A stretch of DNA of 64,000 nucleotides. Origin: Hyphomonadaceae bacterium. GTDB lineage: Bacteria > Pseudomonadota > Alphaproteobacteria > Caulobacterales > Hyphomonadaceae. This document shows positions 1-8,029 of this stretch, piece after piece. The stretch lies in assembly GCA_022760335.1 (NCBI GenBank), contig JALEGE010000205.1:1-64000 (forward strand), written 5' to 3'. A program made the translations under genes and the position numbers. Below the pieces are notes generated by a model. That model ran no database searches and was not told the DNA's origin. It was given only the letters and a program-made list of their open reading frames with translations. How positions within the stretch are numbered: the stretch's first letter is position 1; each line of letters starts with the position of its first letter.

Positions 1-196
1 ACATTTTATTGCTTGATGTGCAACAGAATTGTATTTTGAGTAATTATTGAAATTGTGACGGCGCAAGATCTCGCATACCCGCACGGGATATGCACAGATC
101 CGTGCATCATGCCTGCAGGCGAAGCCCCTTATTGTAGGCTTATGTCATGCAATACGCAGTGCTTTACCGCCAAGGCGGTTTGCGGACTGATGGCGA
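1..196. other. Left-edge non-coding stretch
   Basis: No convincing gene is seen. The stretch lies downstream of the minus-strand regulator gene. It contains a short GC hairpin (ACCGCC-AA-GGCGGT near 167-180) that could serve as a weak terminator stem, but no T-tract follows on either strand. Confidence 0.35.
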
Positions 197-1075
197 TCAG
201 AAGACATCCGCATTCTGGCGCCAGGCAGATGACCCGAGTGCGCTGGATATGGATGCGGCACACTGTTTGAGTTTCTGAACGATCTCATGATCATCGGGCG
301 CCTTGAGATCTGTCGCGGGCATCAGCACGGTCACGCATGATATGGCATCATTTGTGTGGTCGAAAATCGGCGCGGCGATCGCACCAAGACCTGACATGCG
401 TACATCCATGTCAAAATCGTACCAATTCTTCAGTGCGCCTTCGATCTTCTTCTTGAAGCCGGATTTCGTGAGACTCAGCGCAGGATCAAATTCAAGTTCG
501 CTTGTCACCGTATCCAGTTTCTGAAGCGCACCTTCGCTGAAGGCCCACAGGACCCGAGCCGTTGGCGAATAGGGCATTTGCAGCACGGTGCCGGGGCGAA
601 CTGTCAGGGTGAGTGGCTTGCTGCTGTCAACGCAGACAATAGAAAGGGCCTTGTCATAAAATCGCGTGGCCAGAACCACGGTCTCGCGGACCTGGTCGCG
701 TAATTCCGTCAAGAAAGGATAAGCGATGCTGACATGCACATATTGCTCGGCGGCCGCATGGCCGAGTGTAAACAGCTCAGTTCCCAAACGGTAGGTTTCT
801 TCGCCTTCCGGCCGGTCAACAAAGCCGAGTTCGCGCCAGGTCGACAGATGGCGCGATACGGTTGGTAAGGTCATGTCGAGCTTGTGAGCCAGATCCGTCA
901 CGCGGACAGGGTTCTTGTATTCACCAAGAGCTTTCAAAATCCTGGCGGCAACATGAATCGTTCGGATACCCTTGGTTTCGCCAACTGTGCTGACCGCATT
1001 TTTCGGTCGTCGACCAGCACCCTTCGGTTTGGAATCGGTCACGCGGACTTGGCCCTCTTGTCTGACTTGCAGCAC
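197..1075 (-). CDS. IclR-family transcriptional regulator
   Basis: Protein of 292 residues with the two-domain IclR layout. A winged helix-turn-helix lies at about residues 37-100 (RILKALGEY ... TLPTVSRHLSTWRELGFV), followed by a GAF-like effector-binding domain that ends in a SxxLG-type tail. Members usually repress or activate aromatic and carboxylate catabolism and bind as dimers of dimers. The first 35 residues are basic and probably disordered. The start used is GTG; a second GTG 11 codons in, preceded by AGAGGG, is equally possible. It is the last gene of the minus-strand catabolic set and the only dedicated regulator in the island, so it is the natural candidate for binding the tandem operators at 3480, 5061, 9863 and 12294. 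The effector is unknown. Confidence 0.9.
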   Translation of the reverse strand: MLQVRQEGQVRVTDSKPKGAGRRPKNAVSTVGETKGIRTIHVAARILKALGEYKNPVRVTDLAHKLDMTLPTVSRHLSTWRELGFVDRPEGEETYRLGTELFTLGHAAAEQYVHVSIAYPFLTELRDQVRETVVLATRFYDKALSIVCVDSSKPLTLTVRPGTVLQMPYSPTARVLWAFSEGALQKLDTVTSELEFDPALSLTKSGFKKKIEGALKNWYDFDMDVRMSGLGAIAAPIFDHTNDAISCVTVLMPATDLKAPDDHEIVQKLKQCAASISSALGSSAWRQNADVF

Positions 1076-1139
1076 ACATATGACAGTGAACCTGTGATTA
1101 CCATATGTAGCAAATAGTCCGTCAGACTCACCAAATTTC

Positions 1140-2333
1140 CTAAAGAAGTCTACCTATGGTCTCCTCGACTTCCATTCCTGCCTCTGCCTGGGCGCGGATA
1201 TAAGGCTCTGCGGGAACACATATTTCCGGGCGGTAGACGCCCTTTTTGGTGATCTCGCCCCGGCCAAGCATACAGGCGGTGATAGAAGCTGAAATGCCGG
1301 TCCGGTATGAGCCCGAGGCACCTTTGGACGTGTAGCGCTTGTGCATCTCGCCTTCAGGATCAACCCGAACCATCAGCCGCACTTCCAGCTTGCGGCCATC
1401 CTTGATGCCCCGCGCAATGCAGTTGCCTTCGCTGACGAAATTAGACGGAGCCTTCTGCTCCTCCGGCAAGTTCTGCAGCAAGGTCCAGAGCACATCGAAG
1501 GGCGCTACCTTGACACCTTTCACATCGATCGGGTCCCGGCTGTTGAAGCCCAGATCGCGCAGAAAAGCGTATTTTTCCTCGTATTCGTCATTGAAGGCCT
1601 GGCGGTACATGATGTGCTTGAAGCCTTTCTCCGGGAAAGATTCCAGCAGCATGCGAGGCTCGCGATGGGGCATGCCGCGCATCGTGTATTCCCCGATCTT
1701 GTATTTGAATTTCTCCGGCCGGGCGCGCGGCTCTTCCTCGACAATTTCGCCATTCTGGCAAGTGATGCTGGGGCCAGACATCAGGCCCATAATGCCTTCG
1801 AAGCCATAGCCCCAATTGAGCGGACGGCTTTGCTCGGACGGGGGGGTAAGATCGATCACGCCCCATGCGAAATCGATCTCGTCGACCTGGTCGAGCTGTT
1901 CCATGCAATACACCGCCATAACATTGCTGAGCCCAGGCGCAGTGCCCATGTCGAGCACAGCGGTCTTGCCGATTTTCTCGAATTCATCGTGCAGGGCGAA
2001 CTGCATGGGCTCCTGGCCGAAGCTGGTCATGTCCAGATAATTAGCGCCGGCGCGCAGGGCGGCGCGGGTTGTGTCGATATATTTGCCAGGCGACATGGCG
2101 CAGTTGAGCACGACGTCATAGCCTTCAAAGGCCTTCGCAGCGGCCTCTTCATCGGTGCAGTCCAGATCGCTGAGTGTGAGCCTTGCATCGCCGAGAGCAT
2201 CCACACGCGCGGCCAGACGGTCGGTATTGTAGGGGTCGCTGACGAACACCTCCGTCACATCCTCCTGGTCCAGGAGGTATATCATTGAGGACATGCCCTG
2301 GATGCCCGATGCGCCGGTGACTGCAATTTTCAT
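1140..2333 (-). CDS. Saccharopine dehydrogenase-like NAD(P) oxidoreductase
   Basis: Protein of 397 residues opening with a Rossmann fold (TGASGIQG at residues 6-13), followed by an acidic strand end, as in the saccharopine dehydrogenase NADP-binding family. The central and C-terminal parts (GTAPGLSNV near 150, GASGSYRTGISASI near 340) match the saccharopine reductase/carboxynorspermidine dehydrogenase fold. True lysine metabolism is unlikely here. It lies 40 bp downstream of the reductive-dehalogenase-like gene and 64 bp upstream of the iclR gene on the same strand, so it probably acts on an intermediate of the island's catabolic pathway. The exact substrate cannot be read from sequence. Confidence 0.8.
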   Translation of the reverse strand: MKIAVTGASGIQGMSSMIYLLDQEDVTEVFVSDPYNTDRLAARVDALGDARLTLSDLDCTDEEAAAKAFEGYDVVLNCAMSPGKYIDTTRAALRAGANYLDMTSFGQEPMQFALHDEFEKIGKTAVLDMGTAPGLSNVMAVYCMEQLDQVDEIDFAWGVIDLTPPSEQSRPLNWGYGFEGIMGLMSGPSITCQNGEIVEEEPRARPEKFKYKIGEYTMRGMPHREPRMLLESFPEKGFKHIMYRQAFNDEYEEKYAFLRDLGFNSRDPIDVKGVKVAPFDVLWTLLQNLPEEQKAPSNFVSEGNCIARGIKDGRKLEVRLMVRVDPEGEMHKRYTSKGASGSYRTGISASITACMLGRGEITKKGVYRPEICVPAEPYIRAQAEAGMEVEETIGRLL

Positions 2334-2373
2334 TATCTTTTCCAGTTCTTCGTAAATTCAGGTCGCCGGTTCA

Positions 2374-3507
2374 TCACTCGGCGGGGGTGGTTTCGCCGAG
2401 CTTGCGTGCGCGTCGACGAGCGAGCTTCAAAAGCAGGGGTTCAGCGGCGCCGGGACGGCTGAAGGGACAAACCGCGATACAGACATTGCAGCCGAATGTG
2501 TCGTTGAAGAAGGGCAGGCACTTGTCGATGTCGACATACCATTTCTTCTCACCGCGCACCCATTGCTTCTCATCGGAAATCGCGCCGGTCGGGCACTCGC
2601 GGGTACAAACCTGACAGCTCATGCAGAAGTCATCCACGGGGCTGTCATCAGGCATGTCGGCGATGAGCGGCATATCCGTCATCACATAACCTAGCCGGAA
2701 GGAGGGTCCGTGCTTGCTGTTGATCATGGAGCCATGCTTGCCAAGAATGCCCAGGCCCGCTTCGATGGCGGGCGGGATCATGGTCATGGTCGTGCCCAGA
2801 AAGCCGCGATAGCGCTCGGCCTGATAGCCTTGTTCGCGAATCCATTGGGCAAGATCAAAGTTCGCGCGGTGCGCACGGTTATACTGGTCCAGCACTTCCA
2901 TATTGGTGGTGTGATCGGGGGCAGTGGCAATCTTGTCGTAATCCTGCACCACGCCTTCCATGATGATCCATGGTAGCTTCACATCGAAGCCTTCATATAC
3001 CCACTCTTCGCGCACCTCTGTGATTCCGACCATGTCGGCCTCATGCTCCAGCGCGAAGGCTTTCACCTTCCGGGTCCAGTTCTCAGGTGTGTCCTCGACC
3101 TTCTCGGCGGCTGGATCGGGAAGATCACGGCCGATATTCGATTTGCGCTCATGAATGCGCTCATGGAATGCCGGGTGGCGGATCATGCGCGAATAGAAGA
3201 GCTGCTGCACCCATTTGAAGCCAAGCTTGACGCCCGGAGTTTCGCGGAAATGATAGACAGGCGAGGGGCGCCTGAATGTGGTTTCACCACGTCCGTTGAC
3301 ATCGCTGCCGCTGCGGCTGCGCGGCTTTAGCAGTCTGTGGGCAAAGGACTGACGATAGCCATTCTTCGTGCGCACGCCGACAAAGATCCATGGCAAATCC
3401 AACAGACCGAGCGGGCTCTTGGCAACAGCCTTGAATGCTTCACCCATATGTCTGGGAAGAGAAGAGACATTCTGCTTGAAGTTACGTAATAAGGAATTTT
3501 GTTGCAT
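2374..3507 (-). CDS. Reductive dehalogenase-like double [4Fe-4S] protein
   Basis: Protein of 377 residues. The C-terminal half follows the RdhA plan. GLGILGKHGSMIN (251-263), GPSFRLGYVMTDMPL (267-281) and a ferredoxin motif C295-x2-C298-x2-C301-x3-C305-P are followed by C330-x9-C340-x2-C343-x3-C347-P for a second cluster. Family members are corrinoid-dependent reductive dehalogenases; the related QueG enzymes share the fold. There is no Tat signal (no RRxFxK) and no fused flavin/ferredoxin reductase, so it should be cytoplasmic and need an external electron donor. The flavoprotein reductase at 6873 is the obvious candidate. The first ATG lies inside the tandem operator; a second in-frame Met at 3447 (residue 21) would place that operator 33 bp upstream, the spacing seen at sister promoters. 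Neither start has a clear Shine-Dalgarno sequence. Confidence 0.8.
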   Translation of the reverse strand: MQQNSLLRNFKQNVSSLPRHMGEAFKAVAKSPLGLLDLPWIFVGVRTKNGYRQSFAHRLLKPRSRSGSDVNGRGETTFRRPSPVYHFRETPGVKLGFKWVQQLFYSRMIRHPAFHERIHERKSNIGRDLPDPAAEKVEDTPENWTRKVKAFALEHEADMVGITEVREEWVYEGFDVKLPWIIMEGVVQDYDKIATAPDHTTNMEVLDQYNRAHRANFDLAQWIREQGYQAERYRGFLGTTMTMIPPAIEAGLGILGKHGSMINSKHGPSFRLGYVMTDMPLIADMPDDSPVDDFCMSCQVCTRECPTGAISDEKQWVRGEKKWYVDIDKCLPFFNDTFGCNVCIAVCPFSRPGAAEPLLLKLARRRARKLGETTPAE

Positions 3508-3518
3508 GATATGTAATT
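3480..3518. promoter_or_regulatory. Tandem inverted-repeat operator A
   Basis: Two 19-bp imperfect palindromes abut with a 1-bp gap: AGTTACGTAATAAGGAATT at 3480-3498 and TGTTGCATGATATGTAATT at 3500-3518. Each has 7-bp arms around a 5-bp spacer. The arrangement matches sites at 5061, 9863 and 12294. It overlaps the annotated start of the dehalogenase-like gene. Binding by the IclR protein is inferred. Confidence 0.55.
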
Positions 3519-3625
3519 GATACGTGTGGATGGCTAACCGGTCAATGGGCCGAATTCGTCTGAATCTGATTTTCTGATTTGCGCTTATGACCGCGTCTCA
3601 GTTGGCAGGGTTCCGCGTGTGACAC

Positions 3626-4963
3626 TCAGGTACTCGTCTGACTTGCTGCCACGGGCTGCAATTCCGCGCGCAGCGTCCTGGAGGCAAGGTAGAAGAAGAT
3701 TGAGGAGATGATCCCCCCGGCAGTCAAAACACTGACCAAGGCAAATCGCAGGGAGTTCTGGCCAAGTGCGCCATGAAGGAGGTCGCTGAAAATTCCAACC
3801 AGCTGCGGCCCCATACCCTGACCGATCAGAGCACTTGCAAACAGCAAGACAGCGAAGGCCAGTGCTCGCATACGCATCGGGACCAGCCCTTGCACAACGG
3901 CAGAGGAAATGCCCAGCCATGTGTTGCCGAGAAAGGAAGAAATGATCAGCGCGCAAAGCGCGACATATTTCTCGGAAGTCAGGTAGATCAGGAAGAAGAG
4001 AGGAATAGAGGATAGCATCAGCAGGCTTGGGAGCCAGACCAGCCACCGTGTATCGCCGGTTTTGCGGACCAGAAAATCCGCAAACACGCCGCCGGACACG
4101 CAGCCGATACCTCCTGCCAGGCCGGCGGAAAGTGCCAGCCAGGTTCCGATTTCACCCGTTTCCATACCATGGGAGCGAATGAAAAAGGCTGGCGTCCAAC
4201 TCATTCCGGCATAAGAGACAAAGCCACAGAACGCGGCCGCAATGATGACATTCCTATAGCTCGCCAGTCTCGAGAGATGCTTCAGGCTGGACCGTATTGG
4301 AGGCGCAGACCCCGGATCGACTGTAGTTTCGAAGCGGCCACGCTTGGGTTCCTTGATCGTTAGCGCGAAGAGTGCGGCGAAGACTATTCCTGGCAGGCCG
4401 ATGACGATGAAGGTCAGTCGCCATCCCAGAATATCGTTGAACCACCCGCCCAACAGAAAGCCGAACAGCACGCCGAGATACACCCCGGTCGACTGCAGAC
4501 CGATAATGGTGGCTCGAATTCTTGGGTGATAATAGTCACAGATCAGCGATTGGGCGCCGGGCGATGCGCCTGCCTCGCCGACAGCCACGCCGATTCTTGC
4601 CATCATCAATGTAATGAAGCCGACCGAAAATCCGCACAGGGCCGTCATCAGGCTCCAGAATGCGATCGCGGTTGCGATGAGTGCCTTCCGGTTTCCCTGA
4701 TCGGCCATTTTCGCAAGGGGCAGCCCAATTGTCGCGTAGAAGATCGAGAAAGCAAAACCGGTCAGGAAGCCGAGCTGCGAATCAGACAGTTGGTATTCTG
4801 CCTTGATGGGCTCCAGCAGGATCGCAAGAAGTTGGCGGTCCACAAAATTGAACATGGACGCCAGAAGCAGCATGATCAGAACATAGTTCAGATACGCTGG
4901 AGAATAGTCGGCATCCGCGCGTGGCGATCCCAGTTGGCTTTTGCCGGTGAGCCCCTTCAACAT
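3626..4963 (-). CDS. MFS transporter, spinster-like
   Basis: Protein of 445 residues with twelve predicted membrane segments. It carries the MFS signature between TM2 and TM3 (GLPLAKMADQGNRKALI, about residues 82-98) and a well conserved TM1 (MFNFVDRQLLAILLEPI). It resembles the spinster/hexuronate-like group often found beside catabolic operons in marine Alphaproteobacteria. The protein is expected in the inner membrane, importing the island's substrate after passage through the TonB receptor at 12362. It is divergent from the amidohydrolase gene across a 180-bp promoter region that holds tandem operator B, and lies 118 bp upstream of the dehalogenase-like gene. Confidence 0.9.
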   Translation of the reverse strand: MLKGLTGKSQLGSPRADADYSPAYLNYVLIMLLLASMFNFVDRQLLAILLEPIKAEYQLSDSQLGFLTGFAFSIFYATIGLPLAKMADQGNRKALIATAIAFWSLMTALCGFSVGFITLMMARIGVAVGEAGASPGAQSLICDYYHPRIRATIIGLQSTGVYLGVLFGFLLGGWFNDILGWRLTFIVIGLPGIVFAALFALTIKEPKRGRFETTVDPGSAPPIRSSLKHLSRLASYRNVIIAAAFCGFVSYAGMSWTPAFFIRSHGMETGEIGTWLALSAGLAGGIGCVSGGVFADFLVRKTGDTRWLVWLPSLLMLSSIPLFFLIYLTSEKYVALCALIISSFLGNTWLGISSAVVQGLVPMRMRALAFAVLLFASALIGQGMGPQLVGIFSDLLHGALGQNSLRFALVSVLTAGGIISSIFFYLASRTLRAELQPVAASQTST

Positions 4964-5060
4964 TCAGACACCTCCTCTCATCCGTGAGTGATGCATTTCC
5001 AGGCTGCTGCTTTTGGCTGGCAGCAAAATTGGCATGCCGCTTGTGCGCCTGAAAACTACG

Positions 5061-5099
5061 TGTTACGCATGTAGAAATTAAATTACATAAAATGAAACA
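5061..5099. promoter_or_regulatory. Tandem inverted-repeat operator B
   Basis: TGTTACGCATGTAGAAATT at 5061-5079 and AATTACATAAAATGAAACA at 5081-5099, again two 7-5-7 palindromes offset by 20 bp. It sits in the divergent MFS/amidohydrolase promoter, 44 bp before the TTG start at 5144. The second half is very similar to the first half of operator C (shared AATTA and ATGAAACA blocks). Confidence 0.6.
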
Positions 5100-5143
5100 A
5101 CGCAAGCTGTTTCGATGCGGCTTGTCAGGAATGAGGTAGAAAC

Positions 5144-6793
5144 TTGTCTAAGGCGTATGCGATCCAACCCGATCTGATCCTCCACAATGGCCAGGTGCTG
5201 ACCATGGATGCGGCCGATACCGTCGCCAGCGCGGTCGCGGTCAAGAATAAGAGAATTGTCGCTGTCGGCGATGAGGGCATCGCCAATCTGGCCGGGCCGG
5301 GCACGCGGGTGATCGACCTCAAAGGCCGGACGCTGATGCCGGGTTTCGTCGAGGGTCATGTCCACGCTGAATGGTATGGCCGCAACCAGCTCACCTGGAA
5401 TTTCAAGGACTGCAAATCGCGCGAGGAGGTTCTCCAGCTTCTGAAACGCGCTGTGGATCAGACCCCCGAAGGCGAATGGGTCGCCGGGTGCGCGATTCCC
5501 ATCGCCATCATGCAGCCAGGTGAAAGCAGTTTCACCCTCTCAGACTTCGACTCCGTGTCGCCAAACCATCCCGTCGCGATCGATTGCGCGAGCACCGGCC
5601 ACTGCATGTGGCTCAACAGCCAGGCGATGAAGCGCCTTGGTGTCTCGAATGAACATTATCCTTCCGACATTCGGGATGGTGACGGCATCGTTCGCGACGG
5701 GTGTGGTTGTATGACCGGTCAGATGGAGGGCCATGCCTGGAACTGGGCCCTGCGTGCCGTGAAGCCCTATACATTCGACTGGTATCTGAAAGCGCTGGAG
5801 CGCGCGCAGAATGACTTCCTTGAGGTCGGCATCACGGCGGCGCACAGCGCCTGGGAAGACCCTTATATTCTGAATGGCTGGCAGACGCTGGAGCGTGAAG
5901 ACCGGCTGAAAGTGCGCACATATCTGAGCATGGATATCGAGCGCTATGGCCAGCCGCTCATTGATATGGGCATCCGCTCCGGTTTTGGCAGCGACATGCT
6001 GAAGATCTCCCAGCTGAAAGTCATTCTGAACGTGCCGCCGCGCGCGGCCATGATCGATGACTATGTCACCCGGCCGGGCGATAGCGGGTATCACCTCTAT
6101 CCGCCGGAATGGGTGAAGGAAAAAGTTCTTCACGCGGTCCAGAATGGCTGGAGTGTGTGTGCCCACAGCACGGGCGACCGTGACACCGAAATGCTCATGG
6201 ATGCCTATGAGCATGCACTGGAGTGGTACAAGGCCGAGACCGGCAAGGACAACAAATCCCTTCGCCTGCGTCTTGAGCACACCATGTTCATCACCCCGGA
6301 GCTGATCGACCGGATCGTGGCCTCCGACATTATCGTGAATGTGCGCCCTTGCGGCCGGCTCTCGCCCGGTGATGCGCCCGGTGGTCCGCACGAGCGCCTG
6401 CTCGGCCATGACCGCTGGAGCAAGTCGCGCGCGATCAAGCCCTTCCTGGATCGTGGCGTCTCGGTGAACTTCGGCTGCGACTACCCGGCCCCCTGCGGCT
6501 TTATCGATCCCGGCGCGAGCCTTTATTCCGCGCTCGGCGGCATTGGCGAGCCCTGGGACGTCATCACGCCCATGGAAGCGCTGCGTTGTTACACCATCAA
6601 CAGCGCCTATGGCCTGAATGTGGAAAATGAACTCGGATCCATTGAGGCTGGCAAGTTCGCTGATCTGGCTGTGCTCTCGGAAGATCCGCTCACCCTGCCG
6701 GTCGAGCGCATGTGGGACCCGGAAACCAACACGCCGCTCGACCTGAAAGTCGACTGCACGATTGTCGGTGGGCAAGTCGAGTATGAGCGCTAG
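5144..6793 (+). CDS. Amidohydrolase family protein (YtcJ-like)
   Basis: Protein of 549 residues with the amidohydrolase_3 layout. An N-terminal beta-sandwich (residues 8-65, LILHNGQVLTMD) leads into the metal-binding GFVEGHVHAEW motif with H72 and H74. Later barrel signatures include a histidine strand (VCAHSTGD), LRLEHTMF and NFGCDYPAPCG. The C-terminal sandwich carries the typical GSIEAGKFADLAVLSEDPL. Family members hydrolyse amide or imide-type C-N bonds in diverse compounds. The TTG start is supported by GAGGT 6 bp upstream. It is the first gene of the plus-strand operon, directly under operator B. The substrate is unknown, but the nearby acetamidase suggests the pathway handles amide nitrogen. 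Confidence 0.85.
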   Translation: MSKAYAIQPDLILHNGQVLTMDAADTVASAVAVKNKRIVAVGDEGIANLAGPGTRVIDLKGRTLMPGFVEGHVHAEWYGRNQLTWNFKDCKSREEVLQLLKRAVDQTPEGEWVAGCAIPIAIMQPGESSFTLSDFDSVSPNHPVAIDCASTGHCMWLNSQAMKRLGVSNEHYPSDIRDGDGIVRDGCGCMTGQMEGHAWNWALRAVKPYTFDWYLKALERAQNDFLEVGITAAHSAWEDPYILNGWQTLEREDRLKVRTYLSMDIERYGQPLIDMGIRSGFGSDMLKISQLKVILNVPPRAAMIDDYVTRPGDSGYHLYPPEWVKEKVLHAVQNGWSVCAHSTGDRDTEMLMDAYEHALEWYKAETGKDNKSLRLRLEHTMFITPELIDRIVASDIIVNVRPCGRLSPGDAPGGPHERLLGHDRWSKSRAIKPFLDRGVSVNFGCDYPAPCGFIDPGASLYSALGGIGEPWDVITPMEALRCYTINSAYGLNVENELGSIEAGKFADLAVLSEDPLTLPVERMWDPETNTPLDLKVDCTIVGGQVEYER

Positions 6794-6817
6794 CCGAAGT
6801 CCTTCCCCTTGAAGCGT

Positions 6818-6838
6818 CCGGCGCCGTGAAAGCGCCGG
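6818..6838. other. Intercistronic GC hairpin
   Basis: CCGGCGC-CGTGAAA-GCGCCGG is a perfect 7-bp stem in the 79-bp gap between the amidohydrolase and reductase genes. No T-tract follows, so it more likely stabilises mRNA or modulates read-through than terminates transcription. Confidence 0.4.
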
Positions 6839-6872
6839 CATCCGCAAACATCCAGACAAAGAGACCGTAAAA

Positions 6873-7649
6873 TTGGGGCAGATTGGAACTGAAAAAGTGC
6901 TTGAAGTGAAGCACTGGAACGACACGCTTTTCTCTTTCCGCACGAGCCGGGACCGCGCGTTTCGGTTCGAGAGCGGGCAGTTCGTGATGGTGGGGCTGGA
7001 GGTGGAGGGCCGTCCGCTGCTGCGCGCCTACAGCATTGCGAGTGCGCATTATGATGAGGATCTGGAATTCTTCTCGATCAAGGTGCCCGATGGTCCGCTG
7101 ACATCGCGGCTGCAGCATATCAATCCCGGCGATCCGATCCTGATCGGCAAGAAGCCAACCGGCACCCTGGTCCTGACCGACCTGCTGCCTGGCAAGCGCC
7201 TTTACATGATCGCCGGCGGCACGGGCCTCGCGCCCTTTCTCAGCGTGATCCGCGATCCGGATGTCTATGAGCGCTTTGATGAGGTGATCCTCGTCCACAG
7301 CGTGAAATACCGCAATGAACTGGCCTATGCGGACTATCTCACCACCGGGCTCGCCGAACATGAGTTTGTCGGCGAGGAAGCGGCGAAAAAGTTTGTCTAC
7401 TATCCGACGGTGACCCGGGAAGACCCGGCGCGGCGTTCACGCGTCACGCATCTGATCGTAGATGGCCGGCTGGCCGCCGATCTCGGCGTGCCAAACCTCA
7501 ATCCGGAAACCGATCGCGTGATGATCTGCAGTGGTGTCGGCATGCTCAACGACACGTCCGCCTTGCTGGATTCGCTTGGCTTCAAGGTCTCGGCCGGCAT
7601 TGGCCGGGCCGGTGACTATGTCATCGAGCGCGCCTTCGTCGAGAAATAA
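6873..7649 (+). CDS. Ferredoxin--NADP+ reductase (Fpr-type)
   Basis: Protein of 258 residues matching the bacterial subclass-I ferredoxin/flavodoxin-NADP reductase. The FAD-binding motif RAYSIAS is at about 51-57, the pyrophosphate-binding MIAGGTGLAPFLS at 111-123, and the C-terminal GDYVIERAFVEK ends in the E-K pair typical of Fpr. It moves electrons between NADPH and an iron-sulfur or flavin partner in the cytoplasm. The start is TTG. Its place inside a catabolic operon, rather than in housekeeping context, suggests it serves an operon enzyme. The dehalogenase-like protein at 2374, which lacks a fused reductase, is the best candidate, since LigAB dioxygenases need no reductase. Confidence 0.9.
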   Translation: MGQIGTEKVLEVKHWNDTLFSFRTSRDRAFRFESGQFVMVGLEVEGRPLLRAYSIASAHYDEDLEFFSIKVPDGPLTSRLQHINPGDPILIGKKPTGTLVLTDLLPGKRLYMIAGGTGLAPFLSVIRDPDVYERFDEVILVHSVKYRNELAYADYLTTGLAEHEFVGEEAAKKFVYYPTVTREDPARRSRVTHLIVDGRLAADLGVPNLNPETDRVMICSGVGMLNDTSALLDSLGFKVSAGIGRAGDYVIERAFVEK

Positions 7650-7672
7650 CCCTACATCGAGAGGAGCTGAAA

Positions 7673-8029
7673 TTGGAAGACTTTGTACGGCACTTCGACA
7701 AGACGCTGCCCTTGAACGAGATGGTCTATTATATCCGCAAGGATGCCGGACTGCGTGCACGCTGGCAGGAAGATTTTGAAGGCCTGGCGCGCGAATTTGG
7801 CCTCAGCCAGGGTGAGATCGAAGCGGTCCAAAACTCGGATGTGCGCGCGCTCTTTGGGCTTGGTGTCCACCAGTATCTCATCCCGCATATCCTGCGCCTG
7901 ACCCATGGCGCCTCGGACATGACCAACACCCATCCCGCGCTTGTCGCCTATCAGGTCGCGTTCCCGCGCGAGACCCAGGCGGCCATCGGCTCGTCGAAAT
8001 GGGACAAGACGGAGACATCAAATGGGTAA
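7673..8029 (+). CDS. LigA-like extradiol dioxygenase alpha subunit
   Basis: Protein of 118 residues, the size of the protocatechuate 4,5-dioxygenase alpha subunit. It carries the family core LAREFGLSQGEIEAV near residues 38-52 and ALFGLGVHQYLIPHI near 59-73. LigA packs against LigB and covers the active site. The TTG start has a strong GAGGAG at 7662-7667. The stop overlaps the ligB-like start by 8 bp, so the two subunits are translationally coupled. Confidence 0.85.
   Translation: MEDFVRHFDKTLPLNEMVYYIRKDAGLRARWQEDFEGLAREFGLSQGEIEAVQNSDVRALFGLGVHQYLIPHILRLTHGASDMTNTHPALVAYQVAFPRETQAAIGSSKWDKTETSNG

Noticed and set aside
1093..1115. IclR autoregulatory site (GTGATTACCATATGTAGC)
   Set aside because: Only one half-site resembles the operator and the spacing does not fit 7-5-7, so it was not listed.
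1341..2288. Long plus-strand open frame of 315 codons
   Set aside because: It is antisense to the saccharopine-dehydrogenase-like gene, has no recognisable domain and is explained by the high GC third-position bias of the real gene.
5540..6943. Minus-strand open frame of 467 codons
   Set aside because: It lies opposite the amidohydrolase, whose motifs (HVH, GSIEAGKFADL) are clear. The antisense translation has no domain.
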